Source: Rhodanobacter sp. PCA2 (lineage in GTDB: Bacteria; Pseudomonadota; Gammaproteobacteria; Xanthomonadales; Rhodanobacteraceae). From it: a stretch of DNA of 64,000 nt. The first letter of the stretch is position 1; the number at the start of each line of letters is the position of its first letter. Shown piece by piece: positions 47,532-56,199 of this stretch. The stretch lies in the NCBI RefSeq assembly GCF_013620825.1, contig NZ_NJIC01000016.1, positions 1 through 64,000 of the forward strand, read 5' to 3'. Position numbers and translations under genes: made by a program. The notes under the pieces are model-generated. The model was not told where the DNA came from. It saw nothing but the letters and a program-made list of their open reading frames with translations, and did no database searches.

Positions 47532-47861
47532 TCAGTGTTCGACCCGCCGCTTCAGCCGTGCCAGCGCCTGGTCCCATTGCGCCGCGATCGCGTCCAGCGC
47601 CTCGCGTGCGGCGTCGATGCGCGACGGTTCCAGTTCCCACCGGCGTTCGCGGCCCAGCCGGTTGTCGCGCACCAGCCCGGCGTCCGCCAGCACCTGCAGA
47701 TGCTTGGTGACCGCCTGGCGGGTGATCGCGGTGCCCGCGGTGAGCTGCGCGATCGACAGCGCGCCGCCGGCGCACAGCGCGGCGAGCAGGCGCAGCCGCG
47801 TGGCGTCGCCCAGCGCGGCGAACACCGGCGCGCTGTCCTGCCAGGCGGCGTGTTTCGGCAT
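47532..47861 (-). CDS. ArsR-family transcriptional regulator
   Basis: 109 residues with the winged helix-turn-helix (ALGDATRLRLLAALCAGGALSIAQLTA ... RQAVTKHLQVLADAGLVRD). No cysteine metal-binding motif is visible, so it is probably of the non-metal type often paired with SRPBCC/AHSA1 proteins. It is the second gene of a two-gene operon, seven bases after the SRPBCC gene, and is the likely repressor acting on the two operators at 48361-48417. Confidence 0.9.
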   Translation of the reverse strand: MPKHAAWQDSAPVFAALGDATRLRLLAALCAGGALSIAQLTAGTAITRQAVTKHLQVLADAGLVRDNRLGRERRWELEPSRIDAAREALDAIAAQWDQALARLKRRVEH

Positions 47862-47868
47862 GGCGCGC

Positions 47869-48336
47869 TCAGTGGCCGGCGAGGTAGTTGCGGATGTTCG
47901 CCATCTGCTCGTCCCAGCCGCCGCTGTTCATGCGGTATGCCTCGGCGCGGCGGGCCAGCGGAATGCCGTCGAAACCGGATTCGACCAGGCGCAGCAGGAT
48001 GCCGTCGGCGCCGTCTTCCAGGGTGAATTCCACCAGCGTGGTGGGCTCCCGCGAATAATCCGCGGCGGGGTCGACCGCGTAGGGATGCCAGCGGTAGGAG
48101 AACAGGCGTTCCGGCTCGATCCGCTCTATCTGCATTTCGCACATCAGGTGCTCGTAGCCGGGGTAGGTGATGTGGCCGCGCGCGGTCTGGCCGGCGACGA
48201 AACGCTGGCCCTCGAGGTCCACGCCGAACCAGTCGCCGAAGCTTTCGGCGTCCACCAGGGCGTGCCAGACCTTGGCGCGCGGGGCCTGCAACAGGATCTG
48301 CCGTTCGATGCGGTCGGCGACTGGCTGGGTGTTCAT
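47869..48336 (-). CDS. SRPBCC/AHSA1 domain protein
   Basis: 155 residues, preceded by GGAGG. It has the START-like SRPBCC pattern: IERQILLQAPRAKVWHALVDAESFGDWFG, the RLFSYRWHPY strand and the long C-terminal helix of the Bet v 1 fold (EAYRMNSGGWDEQMANIRNYL). These bind small hydrophobic ligands or act as stress-linked proteins and are commonly encoded with an ArsR regulator, as here. Its ligand cannot be read. Confidence 0.88.
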   Translation of the reverse strand: MNTQPVADRIERQILLQAPRAKVWHALVDAESFGDWFGVDLEGQRFVAGQTARGHITYPGYEHLMCEMQIERIEPERLFSYRWHPYAVDPAADYSREPTTLVEFTLEDGADGILLRLVESGFDGIPLARRAEAYRMNSGGWDEQMANIRNYLAGH

Positions 48337-48360
48337 GGAATCCTCCGCGCAGGGTCATCG

Positions 48361-48376
48361 GCAACCCCGGGGTTGC
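48361..48376 (-). promoter_or_regulatory. Operator 1: GCAAC-N6-GTTGC
   Basis: A 16-base perfect palindrome (GCAACCCCGGGGTTGC) just downstream of the -10 box of the SRPBCC-ArsR promoter. It shares half-sites and spacing exactly with the site at 48402-48417. Confidence 0.65.
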
Positions 48377-48405
48377 AGGTTAGGCGTATCGGGGATCACA
48401 TGCAA
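48377..48405 (-). promoter_or_regulatory. Promoter of the SRPBCC-ArsR operon
   Basis: On the minus strand TTGCAT (rc of 48400-48405), a 17-base spacer and TAACCT (rc of 48377-48382) lie about 40 bases before the SRPBCC start. The -35 is inside operator 2 and the start site falls in operator 1. Confidence 0.6.
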
Positions 48406-48417
48406 CCTGAAAGTTGC
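48402..48417 (-). promoter_or_regulatory. Operator 2: GCAAC-N6-GTTGC
   Basis: Second copy of the GCAAC-N6-GTTGC site, extended to 8-base arms (CATGCAAC and GTTGCATG, 48399-48420). It overlaps the -35 box. Confidence 0.65.
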
Positions 48418-48551
48418 ATGAGGGAAGCCGTGGCCGAATGGAGGCTTGGTCCCGGGGTCGAAACCACGCGCCGGCTGGCGCGGCGCAGGCCGTACGGGCG
48501 TTCCCCGGTCCATTCCTGCGTCCGCGGCAAGGCAGCCGTGCCTGCGTCCGG

Positions 48552-48579
48552 TTGATTTCAAAACCCATTGGTTTAATAT
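48552..48579 (+). promoter_or_regulatory. Promoter of the Bcr/CflA-type MFS gene
   Basis: TTGATT, a 16-base spacer and TAATAT lie about 83 bases before the ATG at 48662. AAACC-N4-GGTTT, an inverted repeat in the spacer, could be a regulator site. Confidence 0.6.
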
Positions 48580-48661
48580 TGCCGGCCCCTGGCATGCGAA
48601 CGACGGCGCGTTGCCATGGCTGTTCTCCTTCACGTCCCCGCATCTCCATCGAGGTTTCGCC

Positions 48662-49879
48662 ATGACGTCCCGCATGCTGGGAGCGGCGCTGGTGCTCGGC
48701 CTGCTCTCGGCCATCGGCCCGTTCGCCATCGACATGTACCTGCCTGCGCTGCCCGGCATCCAGCGCGGGCTGCATACGGACGTGGACACGGCGCAGATGA
48801 GCCTGATGGCGTTCTTCGCGGCGGTCGCGGCGGCGCAGGTGATCTACGGGCCGCTGTCGGACATGTTCGGGCGCAAGCCGCCGATCTATTTCGGCCTGTG
48901 CCTGTTCGCGCTGGCCAGCATCGGCTGCGCGCTGGCGCCGGACATCCACACCCTGATCGCCGCCCGCTTCGTGCAGGGGCTGGGCGCCTGCGCCGGCATG
49001 GTGATACCGCGCGCCATCGTGCGCGACATGCACACCGGCAACGACGCGGCGCGGCTGATGGCGCTGCTGATGCTGGTGTTCAGCGTGTCGCCCATCCTGG
49101 CGCCGCTGACCGGCAGCCTGGTGATCCGGCTGGCGGGCTGGCGCGGCATCTTCTGGGTGGTGGCGGGCGCGGCGGTGCTGGGCCTGCTGCTGGCGGCGTT
49201 CGTGCTGAAGGAGACGCGCACCAGGGAGCAGCGGGTGGCGAGCAGCGTGGCTTCGGCGCTGGCGGGCTACCGCACGCTGCTGCGCGACCGCCAGTTCCTC
49301 GGCCTGGTGATGATCGGCGCGTTCGGGGTGTCCAGCTTCTTCACCTACCTTGCCAATTCCTCCTTCGTGCTGATCGAGCACTACGGGCTCACGCCCACCC
49401 AGTACAGCCTGGCGTTCTCGGTGAACGCGGTGTCCTTCATCGGCGCGGCGCAGTTCACCGGCTGGCTGGGCGGCCGCTACGGCTTGCGCCGGGTGGTGCG
49501 CACGGCAGTGATCGGTTACGCCGCGGCGATGCTGGCCCTGCTGGCATTGACCGCCGCGGGCGCGGACCGGCTGGATCTGCTGATGGCCTTGCTGTTCGTG
49601 GGCTACGGCTTCCTCGGCCTGGTGATGCCCACCACGGCGGTGCTGGCGCTGGACCGGCACGGCCCGATCGCGGGCACCGCGTCGGCGCTGATGGGTACCC
49701 TGCAATTCGTCACCGGCGCGCTGGTGATCGCGGTGGTGGGGCGTTTCCTCGATGGCACCGCCTTGCCGATGGTGGGCGGTATCGCCGGTTGCGCGGTGGC
49801 GGCCTTCCTGCTGGCGCGCTTCGCGTTGCGCCGCGACGATGAGCCGACACTGGGCGTCGTGGCAGCGGAGCAGGCCTGA
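48662..49879 (+). CDS. MFS multidrug exporter, Bcr/CflA family
   Basis: 405 residues from the ATG at 48662, preceded by GAGGT. Twelve membrane helices are readable; helix 1 has [15 protein letters not shown], the hallmark of Bcr/CflA drug-proton antiporters, and loop 2-3 has [11 protein letters not shown] (motif A). It should export drugs such as bicyclomycin or chloramphenicol-like compounds. No regulator is adjacent other than the divergent ArsR pair. Complete. Confidence 0.92.
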   Translation: MTSRMLGAALVLGLLSAIGPFAIDMYLPALPGIQRGLHTDVDTAQMSLMAFFAAVAAAQVIYGPLSDMFGRKPPIYFGLCLFALASIGCALAPDIHTLIAARFVQGLGACAGMVIPRAIVRDMHTGNDAARLMALLMLVFSVSPILAPLTGSLVIRLAGWRGIFWVVAGAAVLGLLLAAFVLKETRTREQRVASSVASALAGYRTLLRDRQFLGLVMIGAFGVSSFFTYLANSSFVLIEHYGLTPTQYSLAFSVNAVSFIGAAQFTGWLGGRYGLRRVVRTAVIGYAAAMLALLALTAAGADRLDLLMALLFVGYGFLGLVMPTTAVLALDRHGPIAGTASALMGTLQFVTGALVIAVVGRFLDGTALPMVGGIAGCAVAAFLLARFALRRDDEPTLGVVAAEQA

Positions 49880-49890
49880 AATGCGTTCGC

Positions 49891-49917
49891 CGTTCCGGCG
49901 CAGGCCGGGATGACGGA
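49891..49917. repeat. GTCATCCCGGC-type repeat, single unit
   Basis: A copy of the dispersed GTTCCGGCGCAGGCCGGGATGACG unit between the MFS and ABC transporter genes, inverse in orientation to the unit at 39942. Confidence 0.65.
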
Positions 49918-49965
49918 CAGGGAAGCAAGCGGCTTGGGTATTTCCTCTCGAATCCGGAGGCGGGC

Positions 49966-50912
<947 letters not shown>

Positions 50913-50916
<4 letters not shown>

Positions 50917-51674
50917 ACTGGTACGGCGTACGCGCGATCTACCGCTTCGAAATGGCCCGCACCGGGCGCACCCTGATGCAGAGCGTGGCCTCGCCGGTGG
51001 TGTCCACCTCGCTGTACTTCGTGGTGTTCGGTTCGGCGATCGGTTCGCGCATCACCAGCGTGGAAGGCATCCACTACGGCGCCTTCATCATCCCCGGCCT
51101 GGTGATGCTGTCGCTGCTGATGCAGAGCGTGTCCAACGCGTCGTTCGGCATCTACTTCCCGAAATTCGTGGGCACCATCTACGAGGTGCATTCCGCGCCG
51201 CTGTCGTTCCTGGAGATCGTGCTGGGCTACGTGGGCGCGGCCGCCACCAAGGCGATCATCGTGGGGCTGATCATCCTGGCCACGGCACGCCTGTTCGTGG
51301 ACTATTCCATCGCGCATCCGCTGGTGATGGTGGCGTTCCTGCTGCTCACCACGATCACCTTCAGCCTGCTCGGCTTCATCATCGGCATCTGGGCGGACAA
51401 CTTCGAGAAGCTGCAGGTGGTGCCGCTGATGGTGATCACGCCGCTGACCTTCCTCGGCGGCAGCTTCTATTCCATCCACATGCTGCCGCCGTTCTGGCAG
51501 AAGGTGACGCTGTTCAACCCGGTGGTGTACCTGATCAGCGGTTTCCGCTGGAGCTTCTACGGCCTGGCCGACGTGGGCGTGGGCATCAGCCTGGTCGCGA
51601 CCCTGGCGTTCCTGGTGTTGTGCCTGGCCACGGTGTGGTGGATCTTCAAGACCGGTTACCGGCTGAAGGTGTGA
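50913..51674 (+). CDS. ABC-2 type transporter permease (YadH/NodJ-like)
   Basis: 253 residues starting at the overlapping ATGA. Six membrane helices with the ABC-2 signature near the end: [37 protein letters not shown]. It forms the membrane half of the exporter with the preceding ATPase. Stop-start overlap implies translational coupling and equal expression. Confidence 0.94.
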
Positions 51675-51752
51675 GCACGGCCGCCGTGCACTGAACGATT
51701 CGGCCGCACGCGAGTCGAACTCCGTTGGAGACAGCGGGTGCGGAGGTGGATC

Positions 51753-52604
51753 GTGGCGAACAGGCGCAAGTCGGGCAGCAGCGGGTGGACCATGGCGGTG
51801 ATCGCGGTGGCGGCGATCGCCGCGGTCGCGGCCTACGTGGGTTGGCGCGCCACCCAGCCGAACGCCGGCGTGCAGCCCGCCACGCCGTCCACCGCGGCCG
51901 CCTCCACCAGCGCGGCCGCGCCGGCCGCGACCGCCGCAACCACCGCGATCCAGCATCCGATCGGGCAGGCGCCGGCCCCGGCATCCACCGCGCCGCTGCC
52001 TGCGCTGGGCGACAGCGACGCCAGCGTGGGCGCGGCGCTGTACGGGCTGGGAGGCGGGGCGCTGAAAGGCTTGCTGGTGCCGGAGCAACTGGTGACCCGC
52101 ATCGTGACCACGGTCGACGCCTTGCCGCGGCGCACGCTGGGCAGCAGCTTCATCCTGCCGCTGCGCACGCCGCGCGGCGCGTTCCAGTCCCATGAGACGC
52201 AGGGCATCCTCACTGCCGACAAGCGCAACGCGGATCGCTACGCGCCCTACATGGGCATCGTGCAGCACGCCGATCCCAAAGCCCTGGTGGCCTGGTACGT
52301 GCACAGCTATCCGCTGTTCCAGCAGGCCTATCGCGAACTCGGTTATCCCAGGGGCTATTTCAACGATCGGCTGATTGCCGCGATCGACGACATGCTCGCG
52401 GCGCCCGAGCCGGCGCAGCCGCCTGCGCTGCAGCTGGTGCAGGGGCGCTATCTCTACGTCGATCCGGCGCTGGAATCGCTGTCGGTGGGGCGGAAGCTGA
52501 TGCTGCGGCTGGGCGCGGCGAACGAGACGCAGCTCAAGGCGAAGCTGCGCACCATCCGGGGACTGCTGACCGCGCAACCGCCAACGGCCGCGCCCGTGCA
52601 CTGA
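51753..52604 (+). CDS. DUF3014 protein, single-pass membrane anchored
   Basis: 283 residues from the GTG at 51753, chosen because GGAGG lies six bases before it; a GTG five codons upstream is the alternative. An N-terminal membrane helix (about 13-30) is followed by an alanine/threonine/proline-rich linker (about 35-80) and a globular domain with SFILPLRTPRGAF and MGIVQHADPKALVAWYVHSYPLFQQAYRELG, which marks DUF3014. The bulk should lie in the periplasm. Function unknown. Confidence 0.85.
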   Translation: MANRRKSGSSGWTMAVIAVAAIAAVAAYVGWRATQPNAGVQPATPSTAAASTSAAAPAATAATTAIQHPIGQAPAPASTAPLPALGDSDASVGAALYGLGGGALKGLLVPEQLVTRIVTTVDALPRRTLGSSFILPLRTPRGAFQSHETQGILTADKRNADRYAPYMGIVQHADPKALVAWYVHSYPLFQQAYRELGYPRGYFNDRLIAAIDDMLAAPEPAQPPALQLVQGRYLYVDPALESLSVGRKLMLRLGAANETQLKAKLRTIRGLLTAQPPTAAPVH

Positions 52605-52622
52605 CGGGCGCGCGCTGTCCGC

Positions 52623-52823
52623 TCAATCCACGTCGCAAAGCATCGCGCGCCGGGCATCCTCGTCGGCGCGTCGCGAGTGTGTTTCCGAGAGCCAGGTGAC
52701 CAGTGCCGGCACGGTCACCGGCAACGGCTTGGGAACGGTTGCCTCGATGTACTTTCCGGCAAGCATCCCTGCGACCCTGCGTACTCCACGTTCCACTGTG
52801 GAGCGGGTCAGCGCTATGTGCAT
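52623..52823 (-). CDS. Small hypothetical protein
   Basis: 66 residues, no recognised family; basic N-terminal half and a charged end (SETHSRRADEDARRAML). Supported by context rather than homology: a TTGTGT-N18-TAAAGT promoter 40 bases upstream, GAGGG eight bases before ATG, and no conflict with another gene. The composition is less biased than shadow frames. Confidence 0.5.
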   Translation of the reverse strand: MHIALTRSTVERGVRRVAGMLAGKYIEATVPKPLPVTVPALVTWLSETHSRRADEDARRAMLCDVD

Positions 52824-52862
52824 GCTTCAACCCTCGGCCACCCCTGTGTGGCCGTAGGCAGT

Positions 52863-52892
52863 ACTTTAGCGGCATTCATGATACGTACACAA
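52863..52892 (-). promoter_or_regulatory. Promoter for the 66-residue protein
   Basis: On the minus strand TTGTGT (rc of 52887-52892), an 18-base spacer and TAAAGT (rc of 52863-52868), giving a leader of about 33 bases. Confidence 0.5.
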
Positions 52893-52974
52893 TCACCCGA
52901 CTGCCCTCGGCGTCCGGTTCGGATAGTGCGGTGCGACAGCGGTGTCGCCCACTCTGCTTCCGTCCACAACGCAG

Positions 52975-52988
52975 AGCTTGCGCAAGCT
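52975..52988 (+). promoter_or_regulatory. Palindrome AGCTTGCGCAAGCT upstream of thpR
   Basis: A perfect 14-base palindrome 57 bases before the thpR start. TTGCGC inside it, 16 bases and CATATT could form the thpR promoter. Confidence 0.35.
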
Positions 52989-53045
52989 GCGCAAATACGC
53001 ATATTCGGGGCAGCATTTTTCGTCCCTGCCACCCATCGATGGATC

Positions 53046-53624
53046 ATGCACCGCAGCACGAGCGATTCGACCAGCGGGAACGCCGAAGGCGCGAGCAAGC
53101 TGTTTCTCGCGCTGCAGCCGGATGCGGATACCCGCCTTGCGCTGGCGCAGACCGCGGCCGCGGCGGGCATGGCGCCGGAGCGCGGGTTCCGGCGGGTGAA
53201 CCCCCGACGCTACCACGCCACCTTGCACTTCCTGGGCAGCCATCCGGCGCCGCCGCTGGGCCTCGTCGCGGGTGCGGAACGGGTGGCAGCCAGCCTGCCG
53301 GGCGGCGCGTTCGACTGGACGCTGGACCGCCTGCGCAGCTTCGACGGGCGCCAGCCGCCACGCGTGCTGTGCGGTCGCGTGTTGCCGGAGGCCCTGCGGC
53401 GCTTGTGGCGGCAATGGCACGACCGGCTGCTGCAGGAAGTGCCGGGACTGAGGCTGGAGCGACGCTTCGTGCCGCACGTCACGCTGGCCTACGGCGGCGC
53501 GATGCTGCCGGAAGTGGCGGTGGCGCCGCTGCGTTGGCCGGTGCGCGAACTCGCGCTGCTGGAAAGCCGCACCGGCGAACGGGACTACCGCCAATTGGCC
53601 AGTTGGCCGCTGCGGCAGGATTGA
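53046..53624 (+). CDS. thpR: 2'-5' RNA ligase family protein (RNA 2',3'-cyclic phosphodiesterase)
   Basis: 192 residues from the ATG at 53046; longer in-frame starts exist upstream but add no family sequence. The two H-x-T-x motifs that form the active site are His57-Ala-Thr59-Leu and His144-Val-Thr146-Leu, with 87 residues between, normal for the family. Such proteins hydrolyse 2',3'-cyclic phosphates on RNA or ligate tRNA halves in vitro. It opens with KLFLALQPD, the standard first strand. Stand-alone gene. Confidence 0.9.
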   Translation: MHRSTSDSTSGNAEGASKLFLALQPDADTRLALAQTAAAAGMAPERGFRRVNPRRYHATLHFLGSHPAPPLGLVAGAERVAASLPGGAFDWTLDRLRSFDGRQPPRVLCGRVLPEALRRLWRQWHDRLLQEVPGLRLERRFVPHVTLAYGGAMLPEVAVAPLRWPVRELALLESRTGERDYRQLASWPLRQD

Positions 53625-53707
53625 AGTTCCGGCTTCATCCGGCATGGACACCGCGACCGGCGAACGGGTGCACAATCGGCACCCCATCGCCGAAAGCGGA
53701 GTCCGTC

Positions 53708-54478
53708 ATGCGCACTACCGTTCTTGCCGCCTTGCTCGCGCTCGCCCTCCCTGCCGCTGCCGCGCCCGCCGGATCCTCCGGCAGCCAGGCTGTGCCCGCC
53801 TACGTCGCCACCGCGATGAACGATCCCGTCCGCGCCGCCGACGCGAAGGACGACGCGCGTCGCCAGATGGCGGCTGTGATGGGCTTCACCCAGGTGAAAC
53901 CCGGCGACAAGGTGCTGGAACTGGTGCCCGGCAAGGGCTACTGGACGCGGATGTTCAGCGCCATCGCGGGGCCGCAGGGCCACGTCTATACCGTGTGGCC
54001 GGAAGGCATGGCGAAATACGCGGCGAAGAGCTACGCGGAATGGCAGAAGCTGGTGGCCACGCCGCACTACGCGAACGTGAGCCTGCTGCAGCAGCCGTCT
54101 GCCGAACTCAGCGTGCCGGCCAAGGTCGACGTGGTGTTCACCGCGCAGAACTACCACGACTACCACGATCCGTTCATGGGGCCGGTGGACATGGCGAAGT
54201 TCGACAAGGCGGTGTACGACGCGCTCAAGCCCGGCGGCGTGTTCGTGGTGATCGACCACGTGGCCCCGGCCGGCTCGGGCCTGGCCGACACCGACACCTT
54301 GCACCGCATCGATCCGGCCGCGGTGAAGAAGGAAGTGGAAGCTGCCGGCTTCGTGTTCGATGGCGAGAGCGACGTGTTGCGCAACCCCGCCGACCCGCAC
54401 ACGGCCGCGGTGTTCGACAAGTCGATACGCGGCCACACCGACCAGTTCGCGTACCGGTTCCGCAAGCCGCTGAAGTAA
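53708..54478 (+). CDS. Exported methyltransferase-like protein
   Basis: 256 residues with a clear signal peptide ([20 protein letters not shown]). The mature part has a class I methyltransferase fold: [15 protein letters not shown] as motif [12 protein letters not shown] after strand 2, [20 protein letters not shown] and [19 protein letters not shown]. Methyltransferases exported to the periplasm are unusual because SAM is cytoplasmic; the family is nevertheless recurrent in proteobacteria and its substrate is unknown. CACAAT at 53671 may be its -10 box. Confidence 0.85.
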   Translation: MRTTVLAALLALALPAAAAPAGSSGSQAVPAYVATAMNDPVRAADAKDDARRQMAAVMGFTQVKPGDKVLELVPGKGYWTRMFSAIAGPQGHVYTVWPEGMAKYAAKSYAEWQKLVATPHYANVSLLQQPSAELSVPAKVDVVFTAQNYHDYHDPFMGPVDMAKFDKAVYDALKPGGVFVVIDHVAPAGSGLADTDTLHRIDPAAVKKEVEAAGFVFDGESDVLRNPADPHTAAVFDKSIRGHTDQFAYRFRKPLK

Positions 54479-54540
54479 GGCGGCGCCGGGCAGCCCGGCT
54501 ACGGACAAACAAACTGCGGAGCCGGGCCGCGTGCGGGCGA

Positions 54541-54571
54541 GTCTGGAAAGTGCAGGAAGCACTTTCCAGAC
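54541..54571 (+). other. Perfect 13-bp inverted repeat upstream of selO
   Basis: GTCTGGAAAGTGC and GCACTTTCCAGAC flank a 5-base loop, 62 bases after the methyltransferase stop and 55 bases before the selO ATG. No T-run follows, so it is not a canonical terminator; it could be a Rho-assisted end, an RNA stability stem or a protein-binding site. Confidence 0.75.
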
Positions 54572-54614
54572 ATCAACAACGCGCCCCGCTCTGGGGCATG
54601 TGCAGACGGCGAGC

Positions 54615-54620
54615 TACCAT
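54615..54620 (+). promoter_or_regulatory. -10 box (TACCAT) six bases before the selO ATG; likely leaderless
   Basis: TACCAT ends exactly six bases before the ATG at 54627, the same spacing as at 35892. The -35 is weak (TGGGGC region). Confidence 0.45.
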
Positions 54621-54626
54621 CTCCCC

Positions 54627-56186
54627 ATGCTCCCACTGCACTTCGACAACGCCTTCCTCCGCGAACTCCCTGGCGATCCCTCGGCCGCGCCCGGCCCGCG
54701 CGAAGTCGCCGGCGCGCTGTACACGCAGGTGCTGCCCACGCCCGTCGCGGCGCCACGTGTGCTCGCCCATTCGGCGGAAATGGCCACGGCCTTGGGTTTC
54801 GATGCAGACGAAGCCGCCAGCGACGGTTTCGCGCAGGTGTTCGGCGGCAACGCGCTGATGCCGGGCATGCAGCCCTGGGCGGCGAACTACGGCGGCCACC
54901 AGTTCGGCGTGTGGGCGGGCCAGTTGGGCGACGGCCGCGCGATCTCGCTGGGCGAGGCGGTCGCGGCGGATGGAGCGCGTTGGGAGCTGCAGTTGAAAGG
55001 CGCCGGCCCCACGCCGTATTCGCGCGGCGCCGACGGGCGCGCGGTACTGCGTTCCTCGATCCGCGAATTCCTGTGCAGCGAGGCGATGCACCACCTGGGC
55101 ATTCCCACCACGCGCGCGCTGTGCCTGGTCGGCACCGGCGAAGCGGTGGTGCGCGACATGCTCTACGACGGCCATCCGCAGGCGGAACCCGGCGCCATCG
55201 TCTGCCGTGCGTCGCCTTCCTTCATCCGCTTCGGCAGCTTCGAGTTGCCTGCCGCGCGCGGCGACACGGCGCTGCTGCGGCAGCTGGTCGACTTCACCAT
55301 CCGCCGTGATTTTCCCAGTCTCACGGGGCAGGGCGAGAGCCTGTACGGCGACTGGTTCGGCGAGATCTGCGCGCGCACCGCGCAGTTGATGGCCGGCTGG
55401 ATGCGCGTGGGTTTCGTGCACGGGGTGATGAACACCGACAACATGTCCATCCTCGGCCTCACCCTGGACTACGGCCCCTACGGCTGGATCGACGACTACG
55501 ATCCGGACTGGACGCCGAACACCACCGATGCGCAGCGCCGCCGCTACCGCTACGGCCAGCAGCCGAACGTGGCGTGGTGGAACCTCTCGCGGCTGGCCGC
55601 CGCGCTGGCGCCCTTGTTCGGCGACATCGCCCCGCTGCAGGCCGGGCTGGACCGCTACGCCGCCGTGTATGCGGAAGCGGACCGCGCCAGCATCGCCGCG
55701 AAGCTCGGCCTTGCCGCGTGCAGCGACGAGGACGTGGCCTTGATGCAGTCGCTGCAGGCCTTGCTGCATGAGGCCGAGGTGGACATGGCGCTGTGGTTCC
55801 GCGGCCTCGCCGATCTCGATCCGCAGCATCCGGCGTTGCAGCCGTTGCACGAGGCGTTCTACGACGAGGCGAAGCGGCAGGCGCACGAGGCGTCGTTCGC
55901 GGACTGGCTGGCGCGCTACGCCGCCCGCCTTGCCGGCGATTCCTTGCCACCGGCGGAGCGGCACGCCCGCATGCGCGCAGCCAATCCCCGCTACGTGCTG
56001 CGCAACTATCTCGCGCAGCAGGCCATCGAGCGGGCGGAGCAGGGCGACAACGCCGGCATCCACGAGCTGCTGGACGTGCTGCGCCATCCGTACGACGAAC
56101 AGCCCGGCCGCGAGGCCTTTGCGCGCAAGCGTCCCGACTGGGCGCGGCACAAGCCCGGGTGTTCGATGCTTTCCTGCAGTTCCTGA
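54627..56186 (+). CDS. selO: Protein adenylyltransferase SelO (YdiU/UPF0061 pseudokinase)
   Basis: 519 residues from the ATG at 54627. SelO transfers AMP from ATP to Ser/Thr/Tyr residues of proteins, notably in redox homeostasis. Signature stretches are [54 protein letters not shown] and [17 protein letters not shown]. The C-terminus ends CSMLSCSS: the penultimate Cys-Ser-Ser replaces the Sec-Ser-Ser of selenoprotein members. Complete length. Stops 13 bases from the convergent mfd stop. Confidence 0.95.
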   Translation: MLPLHFDNAFLRELPGDPSAAPGPREVAGALYTQVLPTPVAAPRVLAHSAEMATALGFDADEAASDGFAQVFGGNALMPGMQPWAANYGGHQFGVWAGQLGDGRAISLGEAVAADGARWELQLKGAGPTPYSRGADGRAVLRSSIREFLCSEAMHHLGIPTTRALCLVGTGEAVVRDMLYDGHPQAEPGAIVCRASPSFIRFGSFELPAARGDTALLRQLVDFTIRRDFPSLTGQGESLYGDWFGEICARTAQLMAGWMRVGFVHGVMNTDNMSILGLTLDYGPYGWIDDYDPDWTPNTTDAQRRRYRYGQQPNVAWWNLSRLAAALAPLFGDIAPLQAGLDRYAAVYAEADRASIAAKLGLAACSDEDVALMQSLQALLHEAEVDMALWFRGLADLDPQHPALQPLHEAFYDEAKRQAHEASFADWLARYAARLAGDSLPPAERHARMRAANPRYVLRNYLAQQAIERAEQGDNAGIHELLDVLRHPYDEQPGREAFARKRPDWARHKPGCSMLSCSS

Positions 56187-56199
56187 CCCGGCCGCTGGC

